Part shown: positions 46,117-55,085 of the stretch, piece by piece
Layout of the letters: every line of letters starts with the position of its first letter
How positions within the stretch are numbered: the first letter of the stretch is position 1
NCBI RefSeq assembly: GCF_000022025.1
Contig: NC_011886.1
Coordinates: forward strand, 3,203,209 to 3,267,208
From: Pseudarthrobacter chlorophenolicus A6
Lineage (GTDB): Bacteria; Actinomycetota; Actinomycetes; Actinomycetales; Micrococcaceae
DNA length: 64,000 nucleotides
Direction: 5' to 3'
Program-made: the position numbers and the translations under genes
Notes under the pieces: model-generated
What the model was told of the DNA's origin: nothing
What the model saw: only the letters and a program-made list of their open reading frames with translations
Databases searched by the model: none

Positions 46117-47568
46117 TTGAAGTCCTTGCTGCAAGATACGTATGCCCGTCAAATGTCCATGATCATTCTCGCGGGACTGGTGTTGTCGGCTTGCGTACCC
46201 TTCGCCGTCCAGTTCTTTTCCACCGGTTCCCAGCTGCCCGTCTTCGCGGCGGCCTTCCTCCCGGCGCTCCTGGCCCTGGCGCTGATCCTCAGGCCGGGCG
46301 TCGCCGGGCGGGACCGCTACGGCAATCAGCGCGCCACTGAGCGCCTGGGCGCCCAGTTGCTCCTGTATTTGTCCCCCGTTCTGCTGCTGAACATCGTCTA
46401 CCCGATGGTCAGCCCCACCATGGCAGCGGTGGACGTGGACGGCGTGCCGCTGACCCTGGTAGTCCTCGCGTCCTCCATCACCGTCCCGTGGATGGCGCAG
46501 GCAGCATGCCTCCCCATCTACCGGGTCCTGGGTGACCTCATGGCTGCGCGGGACCTGGCCGCCATCACCCAGCGGTTCTGCCAGTACTGGCCCACCATCT
46601 TCCTGCAGACGCTGCCCCTGATTGCCGCATTCGCCGTTCCCATGTGGCTGGCCACCGGGTGGTCCGCAACAGTCATGCTGGACTACGTCATCCTGTGTGT
46701 CCTCCACCTGCTCTTCGTCCAGTCGCTCGTCCTGGCCAACGTGGCCAACCGCCGGGGCCTGTGGGCCATCGCCTGGTCCGGCTACGCTGCTGCCCTCTTT
46801 ATCTCCCCCACCACCTGGTGGCTCCCGCCGCTGGTGGGCACCATCACCCAGATCATTGCCATGCGTAGCGGACTCCGCCACCTTGGCTTCGTCCAGCACC
46901 TCAGCATGCGCGTAGTGGGCCAGGACCTGGTCCGCGGCATTTTCATGGGCGCCGTCTTGTGGGCTGACAAGTTCGCCCTGTTCGCCGTGACCAAAGGCGA
47001 CTTCAACGTCGTCGCAGTGTTCGCCGCGATGCTGCCCGCCGTGGTGGCCTACAACTACTACTTCGTCCAGCTGGCCCCCACCGTGGACAAGGCCCTGGGC
47101 CGGCTCCACAAAGACATCGCCGAAGCTCCCATCAGCTCCCTCAAGGGCAGTTCCGGCCGGCTCACCCGCGTGGTTGACAGGTCCGTGCTGCTCACGGGCG
47201 CCATCGCCGCGCTCCTGACGCTGACCGTTTCACTGGTCATGGCCGGCGTCGATCCGGCACAGACGGCGCTTGCGGTGGCGGCTTCGGCTGCGTCCTGGGG
47301 CTTCATGGTCCTCACCCTCCTGAGCTACGAACTCGACTTCATCGGCGAGAAGGTGACACCGCAGCTTCTTGGTGCCGTCCACCTGGCCGTCTGTGTCCTC
47401 GCGTTCATGGCAGGCGGACTCTTCGGGCCCCTGACGGGAGCGGCAGGAAGCTACCTGCTGCTCGGCGCCGTGGACTTCATCCTGGTTGTCATTGCCTGGA
47501 TGTTCTACAGGCAGCACTGGAGCCAGCCGGAGTACACGCTCTTCTGGCGCCACGCCACCACCTGGTAG
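46117..47568 (+). CDS. pelG: PelG-like polysaccharide export membrane protein
   Basis: 483 residues with about 12 hydrophobic helices, of the MATE/PST flippase type. GAVLWADKFALFAV resembles the conserved helix of PelG. It stands directly before a clear pelF gene, as in Pel clusters. PelG is thought to move or help polymerise the GalNAc-rich Pel chain through the membrane together with PelD/PelE, which are not seen here. TTG 46117 is supported by AGAGGAAAG upstream. The general class is safe; the PelG name depends on context. Confidence 0.72.
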   Translation: MKSLLQDTYARQMSMIILAGLVLSACVPFAVQFFSTGSQLPVFAAAFLPALLALALILRPGVAGRDRYGNQRATERLGAQLLLYLSPVLLLNIVYPMVSPTMAAVDVDGVPLTLVVLASSITVPWMAQAACLPIYRVLGDLMAARDLAAITQRFCQYWPTIFLQTLPLIAAFAVPMWLATGWSATVMLDYVILCVLHLLFVQSLVLANVANRRGLWAIAWSGYAAALFISPTTWWLPPLVGTITQIIAMRSGLRHLGFVQHLSMRVVGQDLVRGIFMGAVLWADKFALFAVTKGDFNVVAVFAAMLPAVVAYNYYFVQLAPTVDKALGRLHKDIAEAPISSLKGSSGRLTRVVDRSVLLTGAIAALLTLTVSLVMAGVDPAQTALAVAASAASWGFMVLTLLSYELDFIGEKVTPQLLGAVHLAVCVLAFMAGGLFGPLTGAAGSYLLLGAVDFILVVIAWMFYRQHWSQPEYTLFWRHATTW

Positions 47569-47664
47569 CCGCCGCAGCGGTCACCGCGCACCACCAAACA
47601 CCAGCACCAACCACCCAGCAGCACCACCGAACGCCTGATTACCAGAATGCATAAGGGGACCATT

Positions 47665-49353
47665 TTGTACTCGACACTGAAAAGCCCGAAAACACTGCCC
47701 AAGGACGTTTTGCCACTGCGGACCTCCGGACCGGCGCCGGCCGCAAAGCCTGAGTACGAAGACGTTGACGTAGCCATCGTCATGGAGTCCACCTACCCGT
47801 TCCTCAAGGGCGGGGTGTCCGCAGTGGTCCACGACATCGTGACCCACAACCCTGACCTGAGCTACGGCATCATCCACATCACGTGGGACTCAAACTCCCC
47901 GCTGACGGACCTCTACGGCATGCCGCCCAACGTCCGCTGGGTCCGCACCGTGTTCCTCAGCATGGAAGAGCACCGGCAGGATTTCCTGTCGGTGTCTGCC
48001 AAGGACCTGGGCATGACCCCCCAGCAGCGCGAGCAGCTCTCCCACCGGCTCTTCGACTCCATCTATGCGCTCTCCGAATACGGCGACGTTGACGGACTCT
48101 GGGAGCTGATCGATGAAGGCCTGAACGAACGCACCCGCCAGTACCCTATTTGGGCGCTCCTGGGTTCCCGGGAGTTCATGCAGGCACTGCAGGACCGGAT
48201 GCCGCAGCTGGACCTCTCCCTGGCCAACTCGTTCTGGACCCTGCGCAACTTCTTCTCCCTGGCCTACGCCGTGCTCGGGGAAACCATGCCCCGGGCCAGC
48301 GTCTACCACGCCCACACCACCGGCTACGCCTCGCTGCTCGGGGCGGCAGCGGCCCGCGACCATGACACCTCGTTCCTGCTGACCGAGCACAACCTCTACG
48401 TCCGCGACACGGTGAACACCCTGCTGGACCGCAACATGGCCCTGTCCATCACCGAGGACGATTACCGCACCTTCGACGTCACCGCGGAGCAGCGCGCCTG
48501 GATGGCCTGGTGGACCGAAATGGGCCGCTTCTGCTACCCCAGTGCCCGGCTGATCACCTACCTGTACCCCAGCGCCATCACCGAAGCTGCCCGCCTGGGC
48601 ACGGACATTGATAAGTCAGTGGTGGTGCCCAACGGCATGGTCATCGAGGAGTTCGATGACAAGTACCGTGCCCGGCGGCAGGCGCTGGCCACGATGGAAA
48701 AGCAAGGCTCGGACTACGTCTGGCACCTGGTCTACATCGCCCGTGTGGTGCCCATCAAGGGTCTCCTTGACCTGCTTTCCAGCCTCGAAATCCTGAGGGA
48801 CCGCGGCTACCCCAACATCCACCTGGACGTCCTGGGACCCACCGAGCACGTGCCCGAATACTACGAGGCCTGCCTCGCAAAGATCGAGGCGCTGGGCCTC
48901 ACGGACCACGTCACCATCCACGGCACGGTCCACGTGCGGGACATGCTGGACCAGTTCGACCTCCTGGTGCTGCCCAGCTACAACGAGGGCCAGCCCATCG
49001 TCATCCTCGAAGCCATGGCCGCCGGCATCCCCACCGTGGGTTCGGACGTGGGAGGCGTTGCCCAGCAGATCGCGGACAACCTCATCACCCCGGACGGGCG
49101 CACCATCGGCCCCTGCGGCGAAACCGTCACCCCGGGCGATGTCCACCAGATGGCTGACGGCATCCAGGCAGTGATCGGCAACCTGGACGAGTACGCCGCG
49201 TATGCAGCCAACGCCCGCACCCGGGTCCAGGAGCTCTTCCAGATGCACGAGGTCATGTCCTCGTACAACCAGATCTACCGAGCCCTGGGCGACCTCCCGG
49301 TCGCCGACGAAATGGCTGAGCTCATCGACGAAAAGGTCCCGGCAGAGCTGTGA
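47665..49353 (+). CDS. pelF: PelF-family glycosyltransferase
   Basis: About 562 residues. The N-terminal DUF3492-type segment MESTYPFLKGGVSAVVHDI is diagnostic of PelF. The C-terminal GT4 domain has VVPNGM, ARVVPIKGLLDLL and the nucleotide-sugar site YNEGQPIVILEAMAAGIPTVGSDVGG (conserved Glu pair). PelF is a cytosolic transferase that builds the Pel polymer from a UDP-sugar. TTG 47665 has GGGGA upstream; ATG 47647 is in frame without one. It overlaps the next gene by 4 nt. Confidence 0.88.
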   Translation: MYSTLKSPKTLPKDVLPLRTSGPAPAAKPEYEDVDVAIVMESTYPFLKGGVSAVVHDIVTHNPDLSYGIIHITWDSNSPLTDLYGMPPNVRWVRTVFLSMEEHRQDFLSVSAKDLGMTPQQREQLSHRLFDSIYALSEYGDVDGLWELIDEGLNERTRQYPIWALLGSREFMQALQDRMPQLDLSLANSFWTLRNFFSLAYAVLGETMPRASVYHAHTTGYASLLGAAAARDHDTSFLLTEHNLYVRDTVNTLLDRNMALSITEDDYRTFDVTAEQRAWMAWWTEMGRFCYPSARLITYLYPSAITEAARLGTDIDKSVVVPNGMVIEEFDDKYRARRQALATMEKQGSDYVWHLVYIARVVPIKGLLDLLSSLEILRDRGYPNIHLDVLGPTEHVPEYYEACLAKIEALGLTDHVTIHGTVHVRDMLDQFDLLVLPSYNEGQPIVILEAMAAGIPTVGSDVGGVAQQIADNLITPDGRTIGPCGETVTPGDVHQMADGIQAVIGNLDEYAAYAANARTRVQELFQMHEVMSSYNQIYRALGDLPVADEMAELIDEKVPAEL

Positions 49354-50432
49354 GCGGTGTCGGCGCCTGGATCAGATACGGCGATCCCATCACCCCGGAC
49401 CAGCTGGCCTTCGCGGCGGAACACTACCGCGCGGCCATCCTGCAGCCCTGGGAGACGGACGCGGCAGCGGAGCTGAAGCGGCTCCGCCCGGATATGACAG
49501 TGCTGTGCTACAAATGCCTGTCCTCCACCCGCGATTACGAGCCCGGCCCGGTGTACAGCTCCGGTGTCAGCCACCAGGAGGCCGAGGACCAGGGCGGGGA
49601 CTGGTTCGCCACCCGGCTGGACGGTTCCCGGATCCAGTGGAACGGCTACGGCGGGCACTGGCAGATGAATGTCCGGGACGCCGGGTACCGCGAGCGCTGG
49701 GTCCGGAACGTCACCGCGGAGCTTGCGGATTCGCCCTTCGACGGGGTGATGGCTGATAACGACGTCTTCGAGGACTACTACCAGCTGAACCTTCCCATCC
49801 GGGAAGCGGCGTCCATGGCCGAGCTCAGGGACGGGCTGGACCTGCTGGTGCACGCCGCCGGCCGGTCCCTGAACGGCGTCGGCAAAATACTGGTCCCCAA
49901 CATTGCGGAATCACGACGACGGCCCGGGCGTTGGGCCTCGCACGCCGCCTATGGCGGGGGTTTCGAAGAAGTATGGCTGGGTTACGGACCGAAGAACCTT
50001 TTCGATCCCCGGACCGCCGAGGCCCAGCTGCCGCAGGTGGAAGGTCCCGGCCTGTCCATCCTGCGTGTTCCCACCGACGGGGACGACTCCCATCCCAACT
50101 TCACGTACGGGCTGGCGGCCTTCTGGATCTTCGGCGCCGGCCGCGGATCGTATTCGGCAACAGCCCATGACGATTACAGCCGCACCCAGCACATCCCTGA
50201 ACTCGACTGGAGCCTGGGCAGTCCGGCGGAAGATCCCAAGGGCCGCAACCACGTCTGGTCCAGGGAATTCAGCAACGGCTGGGCGGCCGTGAACTTCAAC
50301 CAGGACGGCCGCCGACGGCACAAGGTCAAGGTGCCGGCCGGCCTGGCGGATGCTGCCGGTAACCCGGCCCCGTCCTCAGTGGTCCTGCCGGCACAGCGGG
50401 GCGTCATTTATCAGCGAGGGCAGAACAATTAG
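49350..50432 (+). CDS. Putative glycoside hydrolase (GHL15-like TIM barrel)
   Basis: 360 residues. AFAAEHYRAAILQPWE, a central FDGVMADNDVFEDYY with likely catalytic Asp residues, and the general barrel order match the hypothetical GHL15 family; a GH114-like fold is the alternative. No signal peptide is visible, which is odd for an enzyme acting on an exported polymer. It is translationally coupled to pelF (GTGA overlap). In Pel clusters a hydrolase (PelA) trims the polymer, so this may be a functional counterpart. Confidence 0.65.
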   Translation: MSGVGAWIRYGDPITPDQLAFAAEHYRAAILQPWETDAAAELKRLRPDMTVLCYKCLSSTRDYEPGPVYSSGVSHQEAEDQGGDWFATRLDGSRIQWNGYGGHWQMNVRDAGYRERWVRNVTAELADSPFDGVMADNDVFEDYYQLNLPIREAASMAELRDGLDLLVHAAGRSLNGVGKILVPNIAESRRRPGRWASHAAYGGGFEEVWLGYGPKNLFDPRTAEAQLPQVEGPGLSILRVPTDGDDSHPNFTYGLAAFWIFGAGRGSYSATAHDDYSRTQHIPELDWSLGSPAEDPKGRNHVWSREFSNGWAAVNFNQDGRRRHKVKVPAGLADAAGNPAPSSVVLPAQRGVIYQRGQNN

Positions 50433-51456
50433 GATTCTCATCACCGGCGGCTGCGGGTACATCGGATCGCACACCATCCTGCGGCTCCTCGAAGCCGGGC
50501 ACGATATCACCGTCATCGACAACCTCAGCAACTCCCTGTCCGAATCACTGCTCCGTGTGGAGAAACTGACCGGACGGGAGATCGCCTTCGTTGAAGGGGA
50601 CATCGCGGACAGGTCCTGCCTTGAGGGCATCTTCGACCGGGACGATATTGAGGCGGTCATCCATTTTGCCGGGTACAAGGCCGTAGGCGAGTCCGTGGAC
50701 CAGCCGCTGCGCTACTACGGCAACAACGTCAGCGGAACACTGACCCTCCTGGAGACCATGGACGCCTACGGCATCCGGAACCTGGTGTTCAGTTCATCCG
50801 CCACCGTGTACGGCGCGAACCCCCAGATGCCGCTGAAAGAGGACTTCCCGCTGCGGGCCACCAACCCGTACGGCCGGACCAAGCAGCACATCGAAGAGAT
50901 CCTGGTGGATCTGCAGGCGGCGGACAGCCGGTGGCGGATTGCGCTGCTGCGCTACTTCAACCCCGTGGGCGCCCACCCGTCCGGGCTCATCGGGGAAGAC
51001 CCGCAGGGCCCGCCCAACAATCTCTTCCCCTTCGTCACCCAGGTGGCGGTGGGCCGCAGGGACAAGGTCAGCGTCTTCGGCAACGACTACCCCACGGCTG
51101 ACGGGACAGGGGTCCGCGACTACATCCACGTCATGGACCTCGCCGCGGGCCACGCCGCAGCGCTGGACTACTTGTCCGGCCACCAGGGGCTGCACACGTG
51201 GAACCTCGGGACAGGCCGGGGCTACTCGGTGCTGGAAATCATCCACGCGTTCGAGGCCGCCTCCGGCACCAGCGTGCCCTACGAGCTGGTGGGCCGGCGC
51301 CCGGGAGACGCCCCGGTCAGCCTGGCCGATCCCTCCAGCGCCTTCCGCGACCTGGGGTGGAAGGCGTCGGAGACGCTGGAGAGCATGTGCGCGGACGCGT
51401 GGCGCTGGCAGCAGCACAACCCGGACGGGTACCGGGCGAAGGCGCTGCCTGCATGA
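50428..51456 (+). CDS. galE: UDP-glucose 4-epimerase
   Basis: About 342 residues. Rossmann motif ILITGGCGYIGSHT, catalytic Ser in SSSATVYG and YGRTK (Tyr/Lys), and the substrate loop RYFNPVGAHPSG are all intact. It interconverts UDP-glucose and UDP-galactose (often also the N-acetyl forms). The expected first residues coincide with ATT AGG at 50428, overlapping the stop TAG of the previous gene, with GAGGGC upstream; a rare ATT start is likely. The only in-frame ATG (50350) would add 26 odd residues. Confidence 0.9.
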   Translation: MRILITGGCGYIGSHTILRLLEAGHDITVIDNLSNSLSESLLRVEKLTGREIAFVEGDIADRSCLEGIFDRDDIEAVIHFAGYKAVGESVDQPLRYYGNNVSGTLTLLETMDAYGIRNLVFSSSATVYGANPQMPLKEDFPLRATNPYGRTKQHIEEILVDLQAADSRWRIALLRYFNPVGAHPSGLIGEDPQGPPNNLFPFVTQVAVGRRDKVSVFGNDYPTADGTGVRDYIHVMDLAAGHAAALDYLSGHQGLHTWNLGTGRGYSVLEIIHAFEAASGTSVPYELVGRRPGDAPVSLADPSSAFRDLGWKASETLESMCADAWRWQQHNPDGYRAKALPA

Positions 51457-51458
51457 CG

Positions 51459-51494
51459 CGCCCGACGGCGTAACTTGCCTGCCGCCGTCGGGCG
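51459..51494. terminator. Bidirectional terminator between galE and the DUF4832-like gene
   Basis: Perfect 12-bp stem CGCCCGACGGCG with a 12-nt loop, 2 bp after one stop and 1 bp before the other. Confidence 0.8.
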
Positions 51495-51495
51495 T

Positions 51496-52950
51496 TCAGG
51501 GAGCGGGGAGGTACTTCCGGCCCAGGGTCAGCCAGCCGGCCTTGGTCTGGTCCTGCGAGGCGTTGGCGAAGCGCAGGGCCACCCCGTTGGCGAGGGGGTT
51601 TACGGCGCGCACCAGCAGGGTGTAGTTGCCGGGGGCCAGCCCGCTGACGCTGACCGGTGCCTTCCACTGGACTGTCATCCCGGGCTTCACCGCGGTGAGC
51701 TTCCACGATGTTCCCCACGTCCGGGCTATGTTTCCGGCGCTGTCCACGGCTGCGATCTGCACCGGCCAGTCGTAATAGAAAGGTGCCACCCCCACGTTGC
51801 TGACCATGACACTGACATCGCTCTGGCCGGTCACGGCTCCGCGGGTGACGGCGAAGGAGGTCGCGTGGAACCGGTAGCCCAGGGACTGGGCCGCGGCGGT
51901 GGCGTTGCTGAGCGCCTGTCCAGAGTAACCGGGGCTGAAGGCGTGCTGGTTGAGAAGCCAGGAGGCGTGGGTCGCTTGCACGCTGTCCGTGAACTTGTAA
52001 TCCGCGCTGCTTTCCACCACGGGGCAGCGCATGGGAGCGTCGAAAATGCAGTGCTGGATTTCGGGCCGGAGCTCTCCGCCCACCGGCTGGGTGAGCCATT
52101 TCTGGGTGGCACCGGCCTGCGCCATTTTGTCCATGAAGTGCCACCCGGTCCCCGGCAAAGTACTCACGGCGAAGGAGTCGTCATGGTAGCCCACGTTCAG
52201 GCTGCTGTTGGCGGCGTCCGGGTACCTGACCTGGAGCTTGGTTTTGGTGAAGGCCTTCGTGTAGGCGTGCAGTACACGCTGCTGGGAGGCAGGAGATGCG
52301 AGCCAGTTCTCGGCGGACGCCCATCCGTCGTGCGGGTAGGTGTGCCATTCGCCCCAGAAGCCCAGGAGGCCCATCTGGATGAACCCGATCCGAGGATCGC
52401 CGTTGTAGCGGGACCCCAGGGCGGCGATGAAACCGTCCATGGCCTCCAGCAGGCGGGGGTCGTCGTAGTTCGGGGAGACGCTGATCCCGCCGTTGCCGTG
52501 GTCCCAGTAGGTGTGGGTGGCGAGACCGGAGTTCAGGAGGTAGGCGGGGACACCGGAAGGCTTTCCCGGATAGTCAAGGTAGAACCTGAAGACCGACTGG
52601 TGGCCGCGCGCGGCGATGGCGTTCAGCTGGGATTCAAAACCTGACCAGTTGTACGTGCCCGGTCCGGTCACCACGGAGCTGACCGGCACGTAGAACCACT
52701 CCATGGAATGGGGCACCCCGGTGTAACTGCCGGCATACGGGACGAAGCCCGCAAGGGGGTTGCTCGCCGGGACAGGTCCGGCGGCCAGGGAAGCCCACTC
52801 ACCCGCCGGATCCGCTGCTTCGGCCGGCGGAGCCGCTGATCTGGAAGGAACGATCAACAGCGCTGCCGCCGCAACGCAGGAGATGAACACCGCAAGGAAG
52901 AGCCTGTGGCCACGCCTTTTACCGCGCACACGGTACGTCAATGTATCCAA
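51496..52950 (-). CDS. Secreted DUF4832/DUF4874-like glycosidase-fold protein
   Basis: About 484 residues. TTG 52950 with GGGGGGAA upstream is the likely start. A basic start and one hydrophobic helix (FLAVFISCVAAAALLIV) indicate export. The catalytic-looking barrel has FRFYLDYPGKPSGVPAYL, PRIGFIQMGLLGFWGEWHTYP and HWFMDK-type elements as in DUF4874, then a DUF4832 part and a C-terminal beta domain (DVSVMVSNVGVAPFYYDW). It converges with galE in the polysaccharide block, so it may modify the polymer outside the cell. No activity is established. Confidence 0.78.
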   Translation of the reverse strand: MDTLTYRVRGKRRGHRLFLAVFISCVAAAALLIVPSRSAAPPAEAADPAGEWASLAAGPVPASNPLAGFVPYAGSYTGVPHSMEWFYVPVSSVVTGPGTYNWSGFESQLNAIAARGHQSVFRFYLDYPGKPSGVPAYLLNSGLATHTYWDHGNGGISVSPNYDDPRLLEAMDGFIAALGSRYNGDPRIGFIQMGLLGFWGEWHTYPHDGWASAENWLASPASQQRVLHAYTKAFTKTKLQVRYPDAANSSLNVGYHDDSFAVSTLPGTGWHFMDKMAQAGATQKWLTQPVGGELRPEIQHCIFDAPMRCPVVESSADYKFTDSVQATHASWLLNQHAFSPGYSGQALSNATAAAQSLGYRFHATSFAVTRGAVTGQSDVSVMVSNVGVAPFYYDWPVQIAAVDSAGNIARTWGTSWKLTAVKPGMTVQWKAPVSVSGLAPGNYTLLVRAVNPLANGVALRFANASQDQTKAGWLTLGRKYLPAP

Positions 52951-53170
52951 TTGAATTTCCCCCCTGAAAACCCGGTGCCAAGCACCCAATGAGACCAAGC
53001 AGTGAAAAACACAGTAAGACCAGGTACCTCCAACGCCGCTCCCAGTGCGGCGCTTCAAACTCACTACGTGGCACTGATCCTAAAGCCGCAGACCACCGTT
53101 TCCCCATGGGTTTCCCGATCTTTCTTCGAGAACTTTCTCCCGGAACCCCAGATACCCCGAGGCCATACGC

Positions 53171-53635
53171 ATGACCCCCACACAATCCCCGTTCCCCGGC
53201 CTGAAGGCCCCGCTGGAAAAGAAAGCCCCCGCCCGCGTGGCGGGTGCCCGGCCGGCGGTGGACCACTCGGTGCTCGACCGGTTGGAAGAAGAGCTGGAGG
53301 AGGACGCCGGATACACCCCGGTGTTCGTGGCCAACTTCATCCAGGGGCTCCCCGGCAGGGTGGAACGGCTGCGCGTTGCCCTGGTCTCGGGCGACCTTGC
53401 AGGTTCCTTCGACGATGTACTGAGCCTGAAGACGTCCAGCCAGATGGTGGGCGCGGAGCAACTGGCCTTCCTGGCAAGACAGTTGGAAACCGGATTGCGC
53501 CGCAAGGCCGCGGCTGCCGACCAGACTGTGGCGCTGCCGCAGCTCGCAGGCACGTTCCTGGCACCCATCACCCGGTGCAGCAGGGAGACCGTGCACAGCC
53601 TCACGTCCCGGCAGGCAGACCCGCTTCAACGCTGA
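53171..53635 (+). CDS. HPt-like protein lacking the phospho-acceptor His
   Basis: 154 residues with a disordered start (1-30) and a four-helix HPt-like bundle: FVANFIQGLPGRVERLR, then VLSLKTSSQMVGAEQLAFLARQLE. In true HPt domains this motif reads H-x-L-K-G-S-S; here the His is Leu (VLSLKTSS) and the Gly is Thr. It probably acts as a non-phosphorylated docking or inhibitor module. It is divergent from the DUF4832-like gene. Confidence 0.7.
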   Translation: MTPTQSPFPGLKAPLEKKAPARVAGARPAVDHSVLDRLEEELEEDAGYTPVFVANFIQGLPGRVERLRVALVSGDLAGSFDDVLSLKTSSQMVGAEQLAFLARQLETGLRRKAAAADQTVALPQLAGTFLAPITRCSRETVHSLTSRQADPLQR

Positions 53636-53679
53636 CGGCTGCGGTTTACTGGGTGGCCACAATTCCGGCCAACTGCGGA

Positions 53680-53796
53680 CGGATGGCAGGTTTCGTATCC
53701 CGCACCAGCGGCAACCATGCAGCGCTGCATGAAGAGTGCCTAGACTGGGAGACGATTTGTATTTGTGAGCTGGCTTACGGCAGGGGTGTGAACGGG
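53680..53796 (+). promoter_or_regulatory. Lrp gene upstream region (duplicated at 43300)
   Basis: Contains TTTCGTATCC, TAGACTGG, GACGATTTGTA and TGAGCTGGCTTACGG before ATG 53797. The same order occurs in diverged form in front of bkdA, so the region is conserved beyond chance and probably contains the Lrp operator and promoter. Confidence 0.6.
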
Positions 53797-54261
53797 ATGG
53801 CGGCACGGGACGGCAGGGCTGAGCCGGCGGAGCTGGACGACATTGACCGGAGCATCATGGCGGAGCTGACCCGGGACGGCCGGATGTCCGTGACGCAGGT
53901 GGCGGAGAACGTCCACATTTCCCGTGCGCATGCCTATACCCGGATCAACCGGCTCACGTCCGAGGGCGTGCTGTCCCGGTTCACGGCCGTGGTGGATCCC
54001 ATCAAGGCCGGCCTGAAATCCTCGGCGTACGTCACGCTGAAGCTGAAGCAGGATTCCTGGCGGGAACTGCGGGACCAGCTCGGCGCCATCCCCGAGGTGC
54101 ACCACATCGCCCTGGTGGGCGGCGACTTCGACGTCATCCTGCTTGTCCGCGCCGTGGACAACATCGACCTCCGCCGGGTCATTTTCGACCAGCTGCAGTC
54201 CATGCCCGGCGTGCTGGACACCCAGACGTTCCTGGTGTTCGAGGACGTGGATACCCGCTAG
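53797..54261 (+). CDS. Lrp/AsnC-family transcriptional regulator
   Basis: 154 residues from ATG 53797. Helix-turn-helix DDIDRSIMAELTRDGRMSVTQVAENVHISRAHAYTRINRL, then an effector/oligomerisation (RAM) domain with HHIALVGGDFDVILLVRAVD. Such regulators sit divergently beside bkd operons and respond to branched-chain amino or oxo acids. Here the gene is 10.5 kb from bkdA, but its leader is duplicated in front of bkdA, so bkd control by this protein is a reasonable inference. Confidence 0.9.
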   Translation: MAARDGRAEPAELDDIDRSIMAELTRDGRMSVTQVAENVHISRAHAYTRINRLTSEGVLSRFTAVVDPIKAGLKSSAYVTLKLKQDSWRELRDQLGAIPEVHHIALVGGDFDVILLVRAVDNIDLRRVIFDQLQSMPGVLDTQTFLVFEDVDTR

Positions 54262-54551
54262 CCCGGGCCCGTGCGCCGAAGCCACCGGGGCGCTACTTGC
54301 TCGCCTCTGGAGCCCAACAACGGCGGGACGCGGGGTCCGGCGGGCCAATCCGAGTACAGCGGAGAACGCGAGTAGTAGCGCCGAGAATCAAGTACCCGGG
54401 CCGGACTGCGCCCAAATAATCGCGTACCGGTACGTGTTGTTGGCCCCCGGGGTGCCCGGCAAATATTGGGTCATCGATCCACCGGAAGGCACCTGGATGG
54501 AGCCACCAATGGGGGAACGGGTTCTCAACCACATTCACAAGGAGTCTTTCC
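54262..54551 (+). promoter_or_regulatory. Upstream region of the first SipW-type cargo gene
   Basis: About 290 bp without a gene. GAGAATCAAGTACCC lies at 54383-54397 (shared motif), preceded by GAGTACAGCGG and GAGTAGTAGCG. A strong AAGGAG precedes the ATG at 54552. Confidence 0.45.
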
Positions 54552-55007
54552 ATGCGCCCTATGACCAAGAAGAACAAAGTCGCCGCTGTTGCCGTGTCCG
54601 CTGCCCTGCTGGCAGCCGGCGGCGGTGCCGCGTACGCCTACTGGAGCACCACGGGTTCCGGTAACGGCTCCGCTGCGGCGTCGTCCGGCACCTCCCCCGT
54701 CACCATCAATGTGACGGTGGCGCCGGGCGTCGCTCCGGGCACCCCGCAGCAGATCACCTACACGGCCACCAATCCCAACAGCAGCAGCACCCCGGTCACC
54801 CTGGCCCAGCCGGTTGTCTCAACGAACAACGCGGGCTGCCTGCCGGCGTGGTTCGACGCCACCGCCCCCACCGGGACCACCACGGTCCTCGGCAACGCCA
54901 ACGGCACGGCCCTGGGCACCGGAATCCTGACCCTCAATGATGACCCGGCAGTCAATCAGGATGCCTGCAAGGGTGCCACCATCACGGTGACCGTCGCCAG
55001 CAACTAA
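54552..55007 (+). CDS. Small exported protein with SipW-type signal
   Basis: 151 residues with an excellent ribosome site. Basic start, hydrophobic core (VAAVAVSAALLAAGGGA), then AYAYWSTTGSGNGSA, the pattern cut by SipW/ER-type signal peptidases in TasA-like proteins. The mature ~120-residue domain is Thr/Ser-rich and beta-type, with two Cys (AGCLPAW, DACKGA). The same layout recurs at 56224. It is followed by a hairpin, so it is probably made in excess over the next genes. Confidence 0.75.
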   Translation: MRPMTKKNKVAAVAVSAALLAAGGGAAYAYWSTTGSGNGSAAASSGTSPVTINVTVAPGVAPGTPQQITYTATNPNSSSTPVTLAQPVVSTNNAGCLPAWFDATAPTGTTTVLGNANGTALGTGILTLNDDPAVNQDACKGATITVTVASN

Positions 55008-55018
55008 CAAGCGAGCGG

Positions 55019-55049
55019 GCCGGGGATGGGTGAAAACCCCGTCCCCGGC
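55019..55049 (+). terminator. Hairpin between cargo gene 1 and the Ig-like gene
   Basis: GCCGGGGA pairs with TCCCCGGC, with inner GGG/CCC around GTGAAAA. It overlaps the ATG at 55026, which argues that the next gene starts further on (GTG 55086). Confidence 0.55.
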
Positions 55050-55085
55050 TTGCCGTCATTTGCACCATTTGGGAAGGGGCACGGG

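Noticed and set aside
49350..50432. Clear PelA or GH114 assignment for the enzyme after pelF
   Set aside because: It has no signal peptide or deacetylase domain and fits GHL15-like proteins better; kept as a putative glycosidase.
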